A DNA stretch of 64,000 bases from the NCBI RefSeq assembly GCF_042653205.1, contig NZ_JBHSHY010000002.1, positions 186,001 through 250,000 on the forward strand, read 5' to 3'. This document shows positions 31,988-40,577 of the stretch, one piece after another. The first letter of the stretch is position 1. Each line of letters opens with the position of its first letter. The notes beneath the pieces were generated by a model that saw nothing but the letters and a program-made list of their open reading frames with translations, was not told the origin of the DNA and made no database searches. Position numbers and translations under genes: made by a program. The DNA is from Paenibacillus_Z sp042653205. GTDB taxonomy: Bacteria; Bacillota; Bacilli; Paenibacillales; Paenibacillaceae.

Positions 31988-31994
31988 TTTTATT

Positions 31995-33131
31995 ATGTCT
32001 TCGATCGACGTGTTGAACGACGAGTCGTACATGCGGCTCGCGCTCGATATGGCGTCCAAGGCGCAGGGGCAGACGGAGATCAATCCCGTCGTCGGCTGCG
32101 TGATCGTCCGCGACGGCCGCATCGTCGGGCTCGGCGCCCATCTGCGCCGGGGCGAGGGCCACGCGGAGGTGCACGCGCTGCGCATGGCGGGCGAACAGGC
32201 GGAGGGCGCGACGGCTTACGTCACGCTGGAGCCGTGCAGCCATCACGGACGGACGCCGCCGTGCTGCGAGCGGCTCATCGAAGCGAAGGTGGCGCGCGTC
32301 GTCGTCGCCTGTACCGATCCGAACCCGCAGGTGGCCGGCCGGGGGCTTGCCCGCCTCCGGGAAGCGGGCATCGCCGTCGAGGTCGGCCTGCTGGAGCAGG
32401 AGTCGCAGCGGATGAATGAGATGTTCAACAAGTTCATCGTCACGCGGCTGCCGTTCGTCACGATGAAGTCGGCGATGACGCTGGACGGCAAGCTCGCCGC
32501 CAAGAGCGGCGACAGCCGCTACGTCAGCGGGCCGCGTGCCAGGGAGATGACGCACACGCTGCGGCACCGGCACACGGGCATCATGGTCGGCGCCAACACG
32601 GTGATCGTCGACGATCCCGAGCTGACGACGCGCTTGTCCGTGCCGGCCGTGCATCCGGTCCGCATCGTCGTCGACTCCAAACTCCGCCTGCCGCTCGAAG
32701 CCCGCATGCTGCGGGACCGGACGGCGCCCGTCATCGTGCTGACGGTCGACGGCGCGGATCCCGGCAAGCGAGCCGCCCTGGAGGCGGCCGGCGTCGAGGT
32801 CATCGGCTGCGGAGACGGCCCCCGCGTCGACCTCGCACTCGCCATGCGCAAGCTCGGCGAACGCGAGATCGGCTCGATCCTGCTCGAAGGCGGCGGCAAG
32901 CTGAACGGCGCCATGCTCGAGCTCGGGCTGATCGACAAGCTGCTGCTGTTCGTGGCGCCGAAGGTAATCGGCGGAGCCGGCGCGCCGGGCGTGTTCCAGT
33001 TCGAAGGCTTCGAGAAGATGGCGCACGCGATTCCGTTCCGCGACGTGCAGGTCGAGCGGATCGGCGACGACATCTTCGTGAGCGGCTATCCCGACCGCGC
33101 GCCGGGCGACCGCGCAGGCGGAGCCGAATAG
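31995..33131 (+). CDS. ribD: RibD, bifunctional deaminase/reductase of riboflavin synthesis
   Basis: A 378-aa enzyme doing two steps: deamination of the pyrimidine from GTP cyclohydrolase II, then NADPH reduction of its ribosyl group. The N-terminal zinc deaminase domain shows HAEVHAL and EPCSHHGRTPPCCE; the C-terminal reductase domain shows MTLDGKLA, SGDSRYVSG and LLEGGGKLNG. The start is the ATG at 31995, spaced 8 nt from AGGGGTGA in the riboswitch hairpin; the frame opens earlier but lies in the leader. It is first gene of ribD-ribE-ribBA-ribH. Confidence 0.95.
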   Translation: MSSIDVLNDESYMRLALDMASKAQGQTEINPVVGCVIVRDGRIVGLGAHLRRGEGHAEVHALRMAGEQAEGATAYVTLEPCSHHGRTPPCCERLIEAKVARVVVACTDPNPQVAGRGLARLREAGIAVEVGLLEQESQRMNEMFNKFIVTRLPFVTMKSAMTLDGKLAAKSGDSRYVSGPRAREMTHTLRHRHTGIMVGANTVIVDDPELTTRLSVPAVHPVRIVVDSKLRLPLEARMLRDRTAPVIVLTVDGADPGKRAALEAAGVEVIGCGDGPRVDLALAMRKLGEREIGSILLEGGGKLNGAMLELGLIDKLLLFVAPKVIGGAGAPGVFQFEGFEKMAHAIPFRDVQVERIGDDIFVSGYPDRAPGDRAGGAE

Positions 33132-33188
33132 CGGCGGACGCGGCAAAGCAAGCTGCGAGAGGCTCGAATGGAGAGGAGGAGCAACCAC

Positions 33189-33863
33189 GTGTTTACCGGA
33201 CTGATCGAAGAAATCGGCACGCTGAAGCGGTCGTATAAGCAGGGCGAGGCGATGCTGCTCGTCGTTGAGGCGAGCCGCATTCTGAAGGACGTCGCCCTCG
33301 GCGACAGCATCTCGGTTAACGGCGTCTGCCTGACCGTCACGGCGTTCGACAGCCGTTCGTTCACGGTCGACGTCATGCCGCAGACGTACCGCCATTCCAA
33401 CCTGAAGGACATTCGCCCCGGTGAGCCGCTGAACCTCGAACGGGCGATGCTGGCCGGCGGCCGGTTCGGCGGCCATATCGTGCAGGGCCATGTCGACGGC
33501 ACCGCCGACATCGTCGCGCGCGGCAGCGATGCCAACGCGGTCGTGTTCACGATCCGGCCGCATGACGAGAAGCTGATGCGCTACGTCATTCCGCAGGGTT
33601 CGGTCACGCTCGACGGCATCAGCCTGACGGTGGCGACGGCCGACCGGAACAGCTTCGCGGTCTCCATCATTCCCCACACTTTGAAGGAGACGGCCTTGCA
33701 GCATAAGGGCGCGGGCAGCGTCATCAACGTCGAATGCGACGTCCTCGGCAAGTACGTCGACCACCTGCTTCATTACAAGGGCGGAGACGAGGCCAAGGAA
33801 GGGAAACCGGAGGGCAGCGGCAACATCACCGCCGCGTTTCTGGCGGACAACGGATTTTTCTAA
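33189..33863 (+). CDS. ribE: Riboflavin synthase, alpha subunit
   Basis: A 224-aa protein with two lumazine-binding repeats; the first begins MFTGLIEEIG, the second has GGHIVQGHVDGTADI. It dismutates two lumazines to riboflavin and the pyrimidine precursor. The start is GTG at 33189 with GGAGAGGAGGAG upstream. The C-terminal 15 residues are Gly/Glu/Lys-rich, then FLADNGFF. It works with RibH, encoded two genes downstream. Confidence 0.95.
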   Translation: MFTGLIEEIGTLKRSYKQGEAMLLVVEASRILKDVALGDSISVNGVCLTVTAFDSRSFTVDVMPQTYRHSNLKDIRPGEPLNLERAMLAGGRFGGHIVQGHVDGTADIVARGSDANAVVFTIRPHDEKLMRYVIPQGSVTLDGISLTVATADRNSFAVSIIPHTLKETALQHKGAGSVINVECDVLGKYVDHLLHYKGGDEAKEGKPEGSGNITAAFLADNGFF

Positions 33864-33908
33864 ACCATACTCAGGCGGGCAAGCCGCCTGCCAAAGGAGC
33901 GGATCGCG

Positions 33909-35165
33909 ATGAGCAATCTGGGAGCAAGAAACTTGCCGGACGACCAGTCCGCCTTCGACGCCATCGAAGAAGCCATATACGATCTCATGCTGGGCAAGCC
34001 GATCATCGTCGTCGACGACGAGGACCGGGAGAACGAAGGCGACCTGATCGCGCTGGCGAGCAAGGCGACGCCGGAGGTCATCAATTTCATGATTACCGAA
34101 GCGCGCGGGCTCGTCTGCGTGCCGATCACGCAGGAGCGCGCCGAGGCGCTCGACCTGCCGCCGATGGTGCAGCGCAACACCGACTACCACGGCACCGCGT
34201 TCACCGTCTCGGTCGACCATGTGTCGACGTCGACGGGCATCTCCGCTTACGAACGGTCGCTCACCGTGAAGGCGCTGATCGATTCGAAGACGAGGGCGCA
34301 CGACTTCCGCCGGCCGGGCCACATCTTCCCGCTGATCGCGAAGAAGGGCGGCGTCCTGCGCCGCGCCGGCCACACGGAAGCGGCCATCGACCTGGCGCGG
34401 ATGTGCGGCGAAGAGCCCGCGGGCGTCATCTGCGAGATTATCAAGGAAGACGGCTCCATGGCGCGCCTGCCGGATCTGATCGAATTCAAAGCGAAGCACG
34501 GGCTGAAGCTGATTTCCATCGAGTCGCTGATCCATTACCGCAACGAGAAGGAGAAATTGGTCGAGCGGGCCGTCGACGTGAATCTGCCGACCGACTTCGG
34601 CGTGTTCCGGGCCATCGCTTACACGAATGAGGTCGACAATAAGGAGCACGTGGCGCTCGTCAAGGGCGAGATCGATTCGTCCAAGCCGACGCTCGTGCGC
34701 GTTCATTCCGAGTGCCTCACCGGCGACGTGTTCCATTCCCACCGCTGCGATTGCGGTCCGCAGCTCGAGGCGGCGCTGCGGCAGATCGACGAAGCCGGGG
34801 GCGGCGTGCTGCTCTACATGCGCCAGGAAGGCCGCGGCATCGGCCTGATCAATAAATTGAAGGCGTACCAGCTGCAGGAGCAGGGGTTGGACACCGTCGA
34901 CGCGAATATTAAATTGGGCTTCGCGCCGGATCTCCGCGATTACGGCATCGGCGCGCAAATCCTCAAGGACCTCGGCGTCCGCCAAATGCGGCTGCTGACG
35001 AACAATCCGCGCAAAATCCGCGGGCTCGAAGGCTACGGCCTCGAGGTCGTCGAGCGCGTGCCGATCCAGATGGACGCCAACGAAGACAACGACCAGTACC
35101 TGCACACGAAGAAAGACAAGCTTGGGCACCTGCTCAAATTTGACGATAGCCCGAATAACCGATAA
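33909..35165 (+). CDS. ribBA: RibBA, DHBP synthase / GTP cyclohydrolase II
   Basis: A 418-aa fusion. The N-terminal half makes 3,4-dihydroxy-2-butanone 4-phosphate from ribulose 5-phosphate (VVDDEDRENEGDL, HIFPLIAKKGGVLRRAGHTE). The C-terminal half is GTP cyclohydrolase II with the zinc Cys set in GDVFHSHRCDCG and the catalytic RQEGRGIGLINK. It feeds both precursors into the pathway. AAAGGAGCGG lies before the ATG. Confidence 0.96.
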   Translation: MSNLGARNLPDDQSAFDAIEEAIYDLMLGKPIIVVDDEDRENEGDLIALASKATPEVINFMITEARGLVCVPITQERAEALDLPPMVQRNTDYHGTAFTVSVDHVSTSTGISAYERSLTVKALIDSKTRAHDFRRPGHIFPLIAKKGGVLRRAGHTEAAIDLARMCGEEPAGVICEIIKEDGSMARLPDLIEFKAKHGLKLISIESLIHYRNEKEKLVERAVDVNLPTDFGVFRAIAYTNEVDNKEHVALVKGEIDSSKPTLVRVHSECLTGDVFHSHRCDCGPQLEAALRQIDEAGGGVLLYMRQEGRGIGLINKLKAYQLQEQGLDTVDANIKLGFAPDLRDYGIGAQILKDLGVRQMRLLTNNPRKIRGLEGYGLEVVERVPIQMDANEDNDQYLHTKKDKLGHLLKFDDSPNNR

Positions 35166-35206
35166 CATGGCCCGTAGCGGTCTAATTCAGAGAGGATGAC
35201 AGCATT

Positions 35207-35677
35207 ATGCCAAACGTATTCGAAGGACATTTAATTTCCGAAGGGTTAAAATACGGCGTCGTCGTCGGACGGTTCAACGAGTTTATTTCCAGCAAGCTGC
35301 TGAGCGGCGCGCTCGACGCGTTCAAGCGCCACGGCGCGGAAGACCATGAAGTGGATATCGCGTGGGTACCGGGCGCGTTCGAAATTCCGCTGATCGCCCA
35401 AAAGATGGCCGAAAGCGGCAAATACGACGCCGTCATCACGCTCGGTGCCGTCATCCGTGGATCCACGCCGCACTTCGACTACGTCTGCAACGAAGCGGCC
35501 AAAGGCGTGGCGGCCGTCGGACTCAAAACCGGCGTGCCGACGGTGTTCGGCGTCCTGACGGTCGACTCCATCGAACAGGCGATCGAGCGCGCGGGCACGA
35601 AAGCGGGCAATAAAGGCTGGGAAGCGGCCGTGACCGCCATCGAAATGGCGAACCTGACGAAGACGCTTCAAGGCTAA
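35207..35677 (+). CDS. ribH: 6,7-dimethyl-8-ribityllumazine synthase
   Basis: A 156-aa subunit of the icosahedral lumazine synthase shell. Seen: VVVGRFNEFIS, WVPGAFEIPL, the phosphate-binding GAVIRGSTPHFDYV, and GVLTVDSIEQAIERAG. It condenses the RibB and RibD products to the lumazine used by RibE. It is the last gene of the operon; no clear terminator separates it from scpA. Confidence 0.96.
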   Translation: MPNVFEGHLISEGLKYGVVVGRFNEFISSKLLSGALDAFKRHGAEDHEVDIAWVPGAFEIPLIAQKMAESGKYDAVITLGAVIRGSTPHFDYVCNEAAKGVAAVGLKTGVPTVFGVLTVDSIEQAIERAGTKAGNKGWEAAVTAIEMANLTKTLQG

Positions 35678-35781
35678 GCCGGTCGCCGGCCGGCAGGCCG
35701 AACGGGCGCAAGGCCGATCGCGGTAACGCATGCGCGATTCGTCCGATCTTTAACTAATCATTGGCGGGAGTGGCGTGCAGC

Positions 35782-36564
35782 ATGACGGTGACGTACAAAC
35801 TGGAATCGTTCGAAGGACCTCTGGATTTGCTCCTTCATTTGATCGACAAGGCCGAAATCGACATTCATGAAATTTCCGTCAGCGAAATTACGGATCAATA
35901 CATGGAATACTTGAATGCGATGCAGGAACTGGAGCTGGAGGTCACGAGCGAATTCCTCGTCATGGCGGCGACGCTGCTGTCGATGAAGAGCAAGCAGCTG
36001 CTTCCGAAGCCGCCGGTCATCGAGGACGACTACTTCGAAGAATGGCCCGACGACGGCCTCGACCCGCGCGACGAGCTGATCGCGAAGCTCGTGGAATACC
36101 GCAAATACAAACAGATCGCGGAGCAGCTTCGGGAGCAGGAATTCGAGCGCAGCCTCGTCTATACGAAGGAGCCGGAGGACATGACGCCGTTCATGAAGGT
36201 CGTGCCGGAGAATCCCGTCAAGGGACTGAGCGTCGCCGACCTCATCGCGGCGTTCCAGAAGGCGCTGCGCAAGGCGTCCCGGCGCAACGTCATCGCGACG
36301 ATCCACCGCGACGAAATTTCGGTCAAGGACCGGATTCGCGACATCGTGGACGTGCTGCGGGAATTCGAAACCGTCCGCTTCTCGAAGCTGATACGGGAGG
36401 ACATGAGCCGGCACGAGATCGTCGTGACGTTCCTGGCGCTGCTTGAACTGATGAAGATGAAACATATTCGCTGTTTTCAGCACGGCCTATTTGATGATAT
36501 CGTGGTGCATTGGAGGGGAGAAACGGCTGATGGCGGATTATTCGAAGTTGAAGCAGATTATTGA
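35782..36564 (+). CDS. scpA: Segregation and condensation protein A
   Basis: A 260-aa kleisin that bridges the Smc heads and recruits ScpB in chromosome condensation. The N-terminal YKLESFEGPLDLLLHLID is the ScpA signature; the C-terminal winged helix ends the protein. The acidic middle (PPVIEDDYFEEWPDDGLDPR) is the usual linker. I chose the ATG at 35782; GGGAGTGG lies about 10 nt upstream, and an alternative GTG lies at 35770. The last 35 nt overlap scpB. Confidence 0.94.
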   Translation: MTVTYKLESFEGPLDLLLHLIDKAEIDIHEISVSEITDQYMEYLNAMQELELEVTSEFLVMAATLLSMKSKQLLPKPPVIEDDYFEEWPDDGLDPRDELIAKLVEYRKYKQIAEQLREQEFERSLVYTKEPEDMTPFMKVVPENPVKGLSVADLIAAFQKALRKASRRNVIATIHRDEISVKDRIRDIVDVLREFETVRFSKLIREDMSRHEIVVTFLALLELMKMKHIRCFQHGLFDDIVVHWRGETADGGLFEVEADY

Positions 36565-37252
36565 AGGATTACTGTTCATGGCGGGGGACGAAGGGCTGAC
36601 GGCCAAGCAGCTCGCGGACATCCTGCAGCTGGACGCCGGCGTTGCCGCGGACCTGGGGAAGGATCTGATGAAGGATCTGAAGTCCAAGAAGCGCGGCATT
36701 CAGGTATCACTGGTCGCTGGCGCGTACCGGATGACGACCAATCCCGATCACGCGGCGTATTTCGAGCGGATGGCGTATTCGCCGACGCGCTCGAGCCTGT
36801 CCCAGGCGGCGCTCGAGACGCTGTCCATCGTCGCGTACCGGCAGCCGATCACCCGCGTGGAGATCGAGGAGATCCGCGGCGTCAAATGCGACCGGGCGAT
36901 CCAGTCGCTCGTCGGCAAGGATCTGATCGAGGAGGTGGGCCGCGCCGAGCAGATTGGCCGCCCGATTCTGTACGGCACGACGAAGTCGTTTCTCGATTAT
37001 TTCGGCTTGTCCGGGCTGGACGCGCTGCCGGAGCCGTCGTCCATCGCGGACGACGATCTGGAGGATCAGACGCAGCTGCTGTTCGAGCGGCTGGAAGGAC
37101 GCCAGATGACAATCGAGGACATGACGATGGCCGATCTCGAGGCAGAGCTCGGCGACAATCGCCGCGATGGGTCCGAGGAGCCCGAACCGAATCCGGAGCG
37201 CGAACCGGCGCAGGAACCGAAGCACGAACCGGAGCGGGTATCCGAACCGTAA
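36530..37252 (+). CDS. scpB: Segregation and condensation protein B
   Basis: A 240-aa partner of ScpA with two winged-helix domains: KLKQIIEGLLFMAGDEGLT at the N-terminus and SQAALETLSIVAYRQPITR with GVKCDRAIQSL in the second. The tail from about residue 185 is acidic, and it ends in repeats of Glu-Pro pairs (about 213-240) not typical of the family. GGAGGGGAG lies about 9 nt before the ATG at 36530, inside scpA. Confidence 0.94.
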   Translation: MADYSKLKQIIEGLLFMAGDEGLTAKQLADILQLDAGVAADLGKDLMKDLKSKKRGIQVSLVAGAYRMTTNPDHAAYFERMAYSPTRSSLSQAALETLSIVAYRQPITRVEIEEIRGVKCDRAIQSLVGKDLIEEVGRAEQIGRPILYGTTKSFLDYFGLSGLDALPEPSSIADDDLEDQTQLLFERLEGRQMTIEDMTMADLEAELGDNRRDGSEEPEPNPEREPAQEPKHEPERVSEP

Positions 37253-37322
37253 CAACCCGAATGAGATTTGTCCGCAAGGTCATACTATATCCGACCAAAG
37301 TAGGGAAATGGGGGAAAACGCC

Positions 37323-38021
37323 ATGCTTGGCTACCCGTTCGGATGGATGATCGCGGCAGGTCTCTTTTTTTTGCTTCTCCTCGTGATCGCGAGCTCGCAG
37401 GTCAACATCAGCGGCCATTTCAAACGGGTGGGGGAGAACGACGATGCCGAGCTGCGCATTCGCGCGCTGATGGGCCTCGTGCATTACCATTGGCAGCTGC
37501 CGGTGGTGAAGGCGAAGGGGTTCGGCCTCGAGCTGAAGCGCGAGCTGACGGCCGCCAACATCGGCGGCGTCCACTCGAACACGGATAAGTCGCATGTCGA
37601 TCCGAAGAACATTGCGTCTTCGATCAACAAAGCTCAAGCGATTCTGCGGCATACGGACGAGCTGCTCGGCTGGGTGCGCCGGACGTTGAACCACGTGCGG
37701 ATCACGGAATGGAAATGGGCGAGCGCGGTCGGCACGGGCGACGCGATGTGGACGGCGATGGCGACCGGCACGGCCTGGTCCGTCAAGACGACCACGATCG
37801 GCGTGCTGTCGCAGCTGGTCCGGCTCGAGACGGATCCAGAGCTCTCGGTGCAGCCCGTGTACCAAGGCGCGCATTTCACGACGGAAGGGCGGTTCACGGC
37901 CCAAATTACGTTCGGCTATGCGCTCTACGCCGGCATCCGGCTCGCGGTTAAGATGAAAAAAGTAGCCAAAGGCGTACCGAGGGGGCTCGTCGGCTGGCAG
38001 CGGATATTGCTGCGCGGCTGA
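37323..38021 (+). CDS. DUF2953 family membrane protein
   Basis: A 232-aa protein with an N-terminal membrane helix (about residues 5-25) and a soluble domain with GTGDAMWTAMATGTAWS, the pattern of DUF2953 (B. subtilis YtfI). Its partner in Bacilli is gerW/ytfJ, which follows here. Function is not established; conservation with a spore gene suggests a sporulation role. The ATG at 37323 follows GGGGGAA. Confidence 0.8.
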   Translation: MLGYPFGWMIAAGLFFLLLLVIASSQVNISGHFKRVGENDDAELRIRALMGLVHYHWQLPVVKAKGFGLELKRELTAANIGGVHSNTDKSHVDPKNIASSINKAQAILRHTDELLGWVRRTLNHVRITEWKWASAVGTGDAMWTAMATGTAWSVKTTTIGVLSQLVRLETDPELSVQPVYQGAHFTTEGRFTAQITFGYALYAGIRLAVKMKKVAKGVPRGLVGWQRILLRG

Positions 38022-38022
38022 T

Positions 38023-38053
38023 TACATAATGCGATGCCGGCAGGGGTACGCTA
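38023..38053 (+). promoter_or_regulatory. SigF promoter of gerW
   Basis: TACATA (38023-38028), exactly 15 nt, then GGGTACGCTA (38044-38053), matching eight of ten bases of the SigF -10 GGNRAYAMTW. ytfJ/gerW is a SigF gene in B. subtilis. The start codon is 52 nt downstream. Confidence 0.65.
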
Positions 38054-38104
38054 GAAACGGCAAGGAGAGCTTTCCGATTTTTCGAACCGAGGAGGACTTT
38101 ATCG

Positions 38105-38563
38105 ATGAACGACCATCCGATTCAAGGCCTAATGCAGACCGCGATGGAAAACATCAAAGAAATGGTGGACGTAAATACCATAGTTGGCGATCCCGTGCAG
38201 ACTCCGGACGGCAGCGTCATCATGCCGATCTCCAAGGTGGGCTTCGGTTTCGTGGCGGGCGGCAGCGATATCCGCATGGGCGACCATAACAAAATGAGCG
38301 GGACCGACATGCACAACGCGGCCGTGCAAATGCCGTTCGGCGGCGGCAGCGGCGGCGGCGTGTCGATCACTCCGATCGCGTTCCTGGTTGTCGGCACGCA
38401 TGGCGTGCGCATCGTGCCGCTCGACAACCAGACGCATCTGATGGAGCGGGTCATCGATTCCGCGCCGCAGGTGTTCGATAAGATCCAGACGATGTTCAAG
38501 AAAGACCATGCGTCCGTCGCCGAAGTCGATTCCGTGCTGATCGACAGCATGGATGTGCGCTGA
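38105..38563 (+). CDS. gerW: GerW family sporulation protein (YtfJ)
   Basis: A 152-aa protein of the GerW family, needed in B. subtilis for normal spore germination with L-alanine. Seen: the family core VGDPVQTPDGSVIMPISKV, a Gly-rich stretch (PFGGGSGGGVSITPIAFLVV) and VRIVPLD. No membrane helix is clear. GAGGAGGAC lies about 6 nt before the ATG. A terminator follows. Confidence 0.9.
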   Translation: MNDHPIQGLMQTAMENIKEMVDVNTIVGDPVQTPDGSVIMPISKVGFGFVAGGSDIRMGDHNKMSGTDMHNAAVQMPFGGGSGGGVSITPIAFLVVGTHGVRIVPLDNQTHLMERVIDSAPQVFDKIQTMFKKDHASVAEVDSVLIDSMDVR

Positions 38564-38594
38564 GTGCCGACGGCGGGCCGCGGCTTTACCGACT

Positions 38595-38625
38595 AACCGT
38601 CCGTTCCGGGGCGGTTTCTTTTTTT
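38595..38625 (+). terminator. Intrinsic terminator of gerW
   Basis: AACCGTCC (38595-38602) pairs with GGGGCGGTT (38608-38616) with one bulge and a G-T pair, followed by TTCTTTTTTT. Confidence 0.75.
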
Positions 38626-38635
38626 AGGACGAGGT

Positions 38636-38664
38636 GGGATATATCCCGGACCGGTTCATATACT
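38636..38664 (+). promoter_or_regulatory. SigE promoter of dacB-spmA-spmB
   Basis: GGGATATA (38636-38643), 13-nt spacer, CATATACT (38657-38664). The -10 matches seven of eight positions of CATACAHT and the -35 six of eight. The dacB operon is SigE-dependent in B. subtilis. The start codon lies 39 nt downstream. Confidence 0.7.
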
Positions 38665-38702
38665 TGTACAAGACGAGTACCGACATCCGAAGGAGGACAT
38701 CT

Positions 38703-39848
38703 ATGAGGCTCGCCTGCATCAGGAACAGAATCGCCGCCGTCGCGGCGTCCGTCATGCTGCTTCTTCCGGGAGCGGCGGCGGCCGCGGAACCGGCGCCGGA
38801 GTTAAGGACGGGAGCGGAGAGCGCCGCGCTGATCGACGTGGAATCCGGCCGGCTGCTGTACAGCTATCACGGGGACAAGCCGATGCTGATCGCCAGCTTG
38901 ACGAAAATCATGACCGCCATCGTGGCGATCGAACACGGCAAGCTGTCCGACATGGTCGAGACGAGCGTCCGGGCGGCCGGCAAAGAGGGTTCGTCGATTT
39001 ATTTGCGGCGCGGGGAGAAGATGAGCCTGCATAATCTGCTGTACGGGCTGATGCTGCGTTCCGGCAACGACGCGGCCACGGCGATCGCGGAGCATGTGGG
39101 CGGGTCCGAGGAGGGCTTCGTCCATCTGATGAACGACAAGGCCGAGATGCTGGGGCTGGCGAATTCGCATTTCATGAACCCGAGCGGCCTCGATGCGGAG
39201 GGCCACTACGGCTCCGCCAACGACTTGGCCAAGCTGACCGCGTACGCGCTGAAAAACCCGGTGTTCAAAGAAATCGTCAAGACGAAGCGCAAGTCGGCGC
39301 CGAACCCGAACGACCAGTGGGATTACCTCTGGATGAATAAAAACAAAATGCTGTCGCTGTACGAAGGCGCGGACGGCGTCAAAACCGGCTATACCAAAAA
39401 GGCGCTCCGCTGCCTGGTCAGCTCGGCTTCGCGCGGCGGCCAGCAGCTCGTCGCCGTCACGCTGCGGGACAGCGACGACTGGAATGACCACCAGCGGATG
39501 CTGAGCTACGGCTTCAACCATTATCCGCTGAGCGAAGTCGCGCGCAAGGGACAACCTGTCAGCGGGCATCCGCTCGCCGTCGGCCGGACGCTCCGCTATC
39601 CGTTCGCCGAAGGCGAGAAGGAGCGGCTGCGCAGCAAGCTGACGCTCGCGAGCCCCGGCTCGACGGCGTATCTGCTCGGCGAACGCGGCGCGCTGGAATG
39701 GTTCGTTGGCGACGAAAAGATCGGCTCGACGCCGGTGTACGATCCGAACGGCCCGCGGATCAGTCTGCCGGATAAGCCGGCTTGGACCTCGGGCGAACGC
39801 GCGGCCTTGCGCGCGGCCGTACGGAGCGCGGCCGGGCCGCTCCGGTAA
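38703..39848 (+). CDS. dacB: D-alanyl-D-alanine carboxypeptidase DacB (sporulation)
   Basis: A 381-aa S11-family enzyme with a signal peptide (about residues 1-28, Ala-rich at the cleavage site). Active-site motifs: S65-L-T-K68, SGN in LRSGNDAATA, and KTG in DGVKTGYTKK. It lowers cross-linking of spore cortex peptidoglycan. The spmA-spmB genes follow at once, as in B. subtilis, which separates it from DacF. AAGGAGG lies 6 nt before the ATG. Confidence 0.93.
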   Translation: MRLACIRNRIAAVAASVMLLLPGAAAAAEPAPELRTGAESAALIDVESGRLLYSYHGDKPMLIASLTKIMTAIVAIEHGKLSDMVETSVRAAGKEGSSIYLRRGEKMSLHNLLYGLMLRSGNDAATAIAEHVGGSEEGFVHLMNDKAEMLGLANSHFMNPSGLDAEGHYGSANDLAKLTAYALKNPVFKEIVKTKRKSAPNPNDQWDYLWMNKNKMLSLYEGADGVKTGYTKKALRCLVSSASRGGQQLVAVTLRDSDDWNDHQRMLSYGFNHYPLSEVARKGQPVSGHPLAVGRTLRYPFAEGEKERLRSKLTLASPGSTAYLLGERGALEWFVGDEKIGSTPVYDPNGPRISLPDKPAWTSGERAALRAAVRSAAGPLR

Positions 39849-39872
39849 CGTTTGGGGGAAGGAGGCGGCGGG

Positions 39873-40577
39873 ATGGTAAATTTCATTTGGCTATTCTTCA
39901 TCGCGGCCAGTTTCGTTGCCGCCATCTTGAACGGGCGCATGGACGCGCTCACGGAAGCGGCGTTCGAAGGCGCCAAGAGCGGGGTGACGGTCAGCTTCGG
40001 CCTGATCAGCGTCATGGTGTTCTGGCTCGGGCTCATGCGCGTCGGCGAGGACGCGGGTCTGCTGCGCAAAATCGCCGTCCTGCTGCAGCCCGCCGTCCGG
40101 TTTTTGTTCCCGGACGTGCCCAAGGGGCATCCGGCGCTCGGATATATCATGAGCAACATGAGCGCGAACATTCTCGGGCTCGGCAACGCGGCGACGCCGA
40201 TGGGCATCAAGGCGATGCAGGAGCTGCAGAAGCTGAATCCGCACAAGGAGACGGCGTCCGCCGCCATGTGCACGCTGCTCGCGCTGAATACGTCGAGCAT
40301 CACGCTGGTGCCGACGACGCTGATCGCGATCCGCATGACGTACGGCTCCGTCAATCCCGCCGAGATCGTCGGCACGACGCTGGCGGCGACGCTCGTCGCG
40401 ACGGCGGCGGCGATCGCGGCGGACCGCTGGTACCGCCATCGGTACAACCGCAAGCCGCCTAGGGATGCCGGCCGCGACGCCCCGCCGGCGCACGGCGGAG
40501 GCGCCGGTCCGCCGCAGCCGCCGCCGGGACCGGCGGCCGGAGGCTTCGGCCAAGGAAAGGGTGAGGCCGTTGTATGA
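39873..40577 (+). CDS. spmA: Spore maturation protein A
   Basis: A 234-aa membrane protein with about five helices and a nucleoside-recognition (Gate) domain; NMSANILGLGNAATPMGI and LALNTSSITLVPTT are characteristic. With SpmB it is needed for full dehydration and heat resistance of the spore core. The C-terminal 40 residues are Gly/Pro/Ala-rich and probably disordered, longer than in B. subtilis. AAGGAGG lies 7 nt before the ATG. It overlaps spmB by 8 nt. Confidence 0.93.
   Translation: MVNFIWLFFIAASFVAAILNGRMDALTEAAFEGAKSGVTVSFGLISVMVFWLGLMRVGEDAGLLRKIAVLLQPAVRFLFPDVPKGHPALGYIMSNMSANILGLGNAATPMGIKAMQELQKLNPHKETASAAMCTLLALNTSSITLVPTTLIAIRMTYGSVNPAEIVGTTLAATLVATAAAIAADRWYRHRYNRKPPRDAGRDAPPAHGGGAGPPQPPPGPAAGGFGQGKGEAVV

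Noticed and set aside
31923..35168. Minus-strand open frame of 1081 codons opposite the rib operon
   Set aside because: It is a shadow of ribD-ribE-ribBA in GC-rich DNA: it spans three real genes and their spacers, has no ribosome binding site and no recognisable domain.
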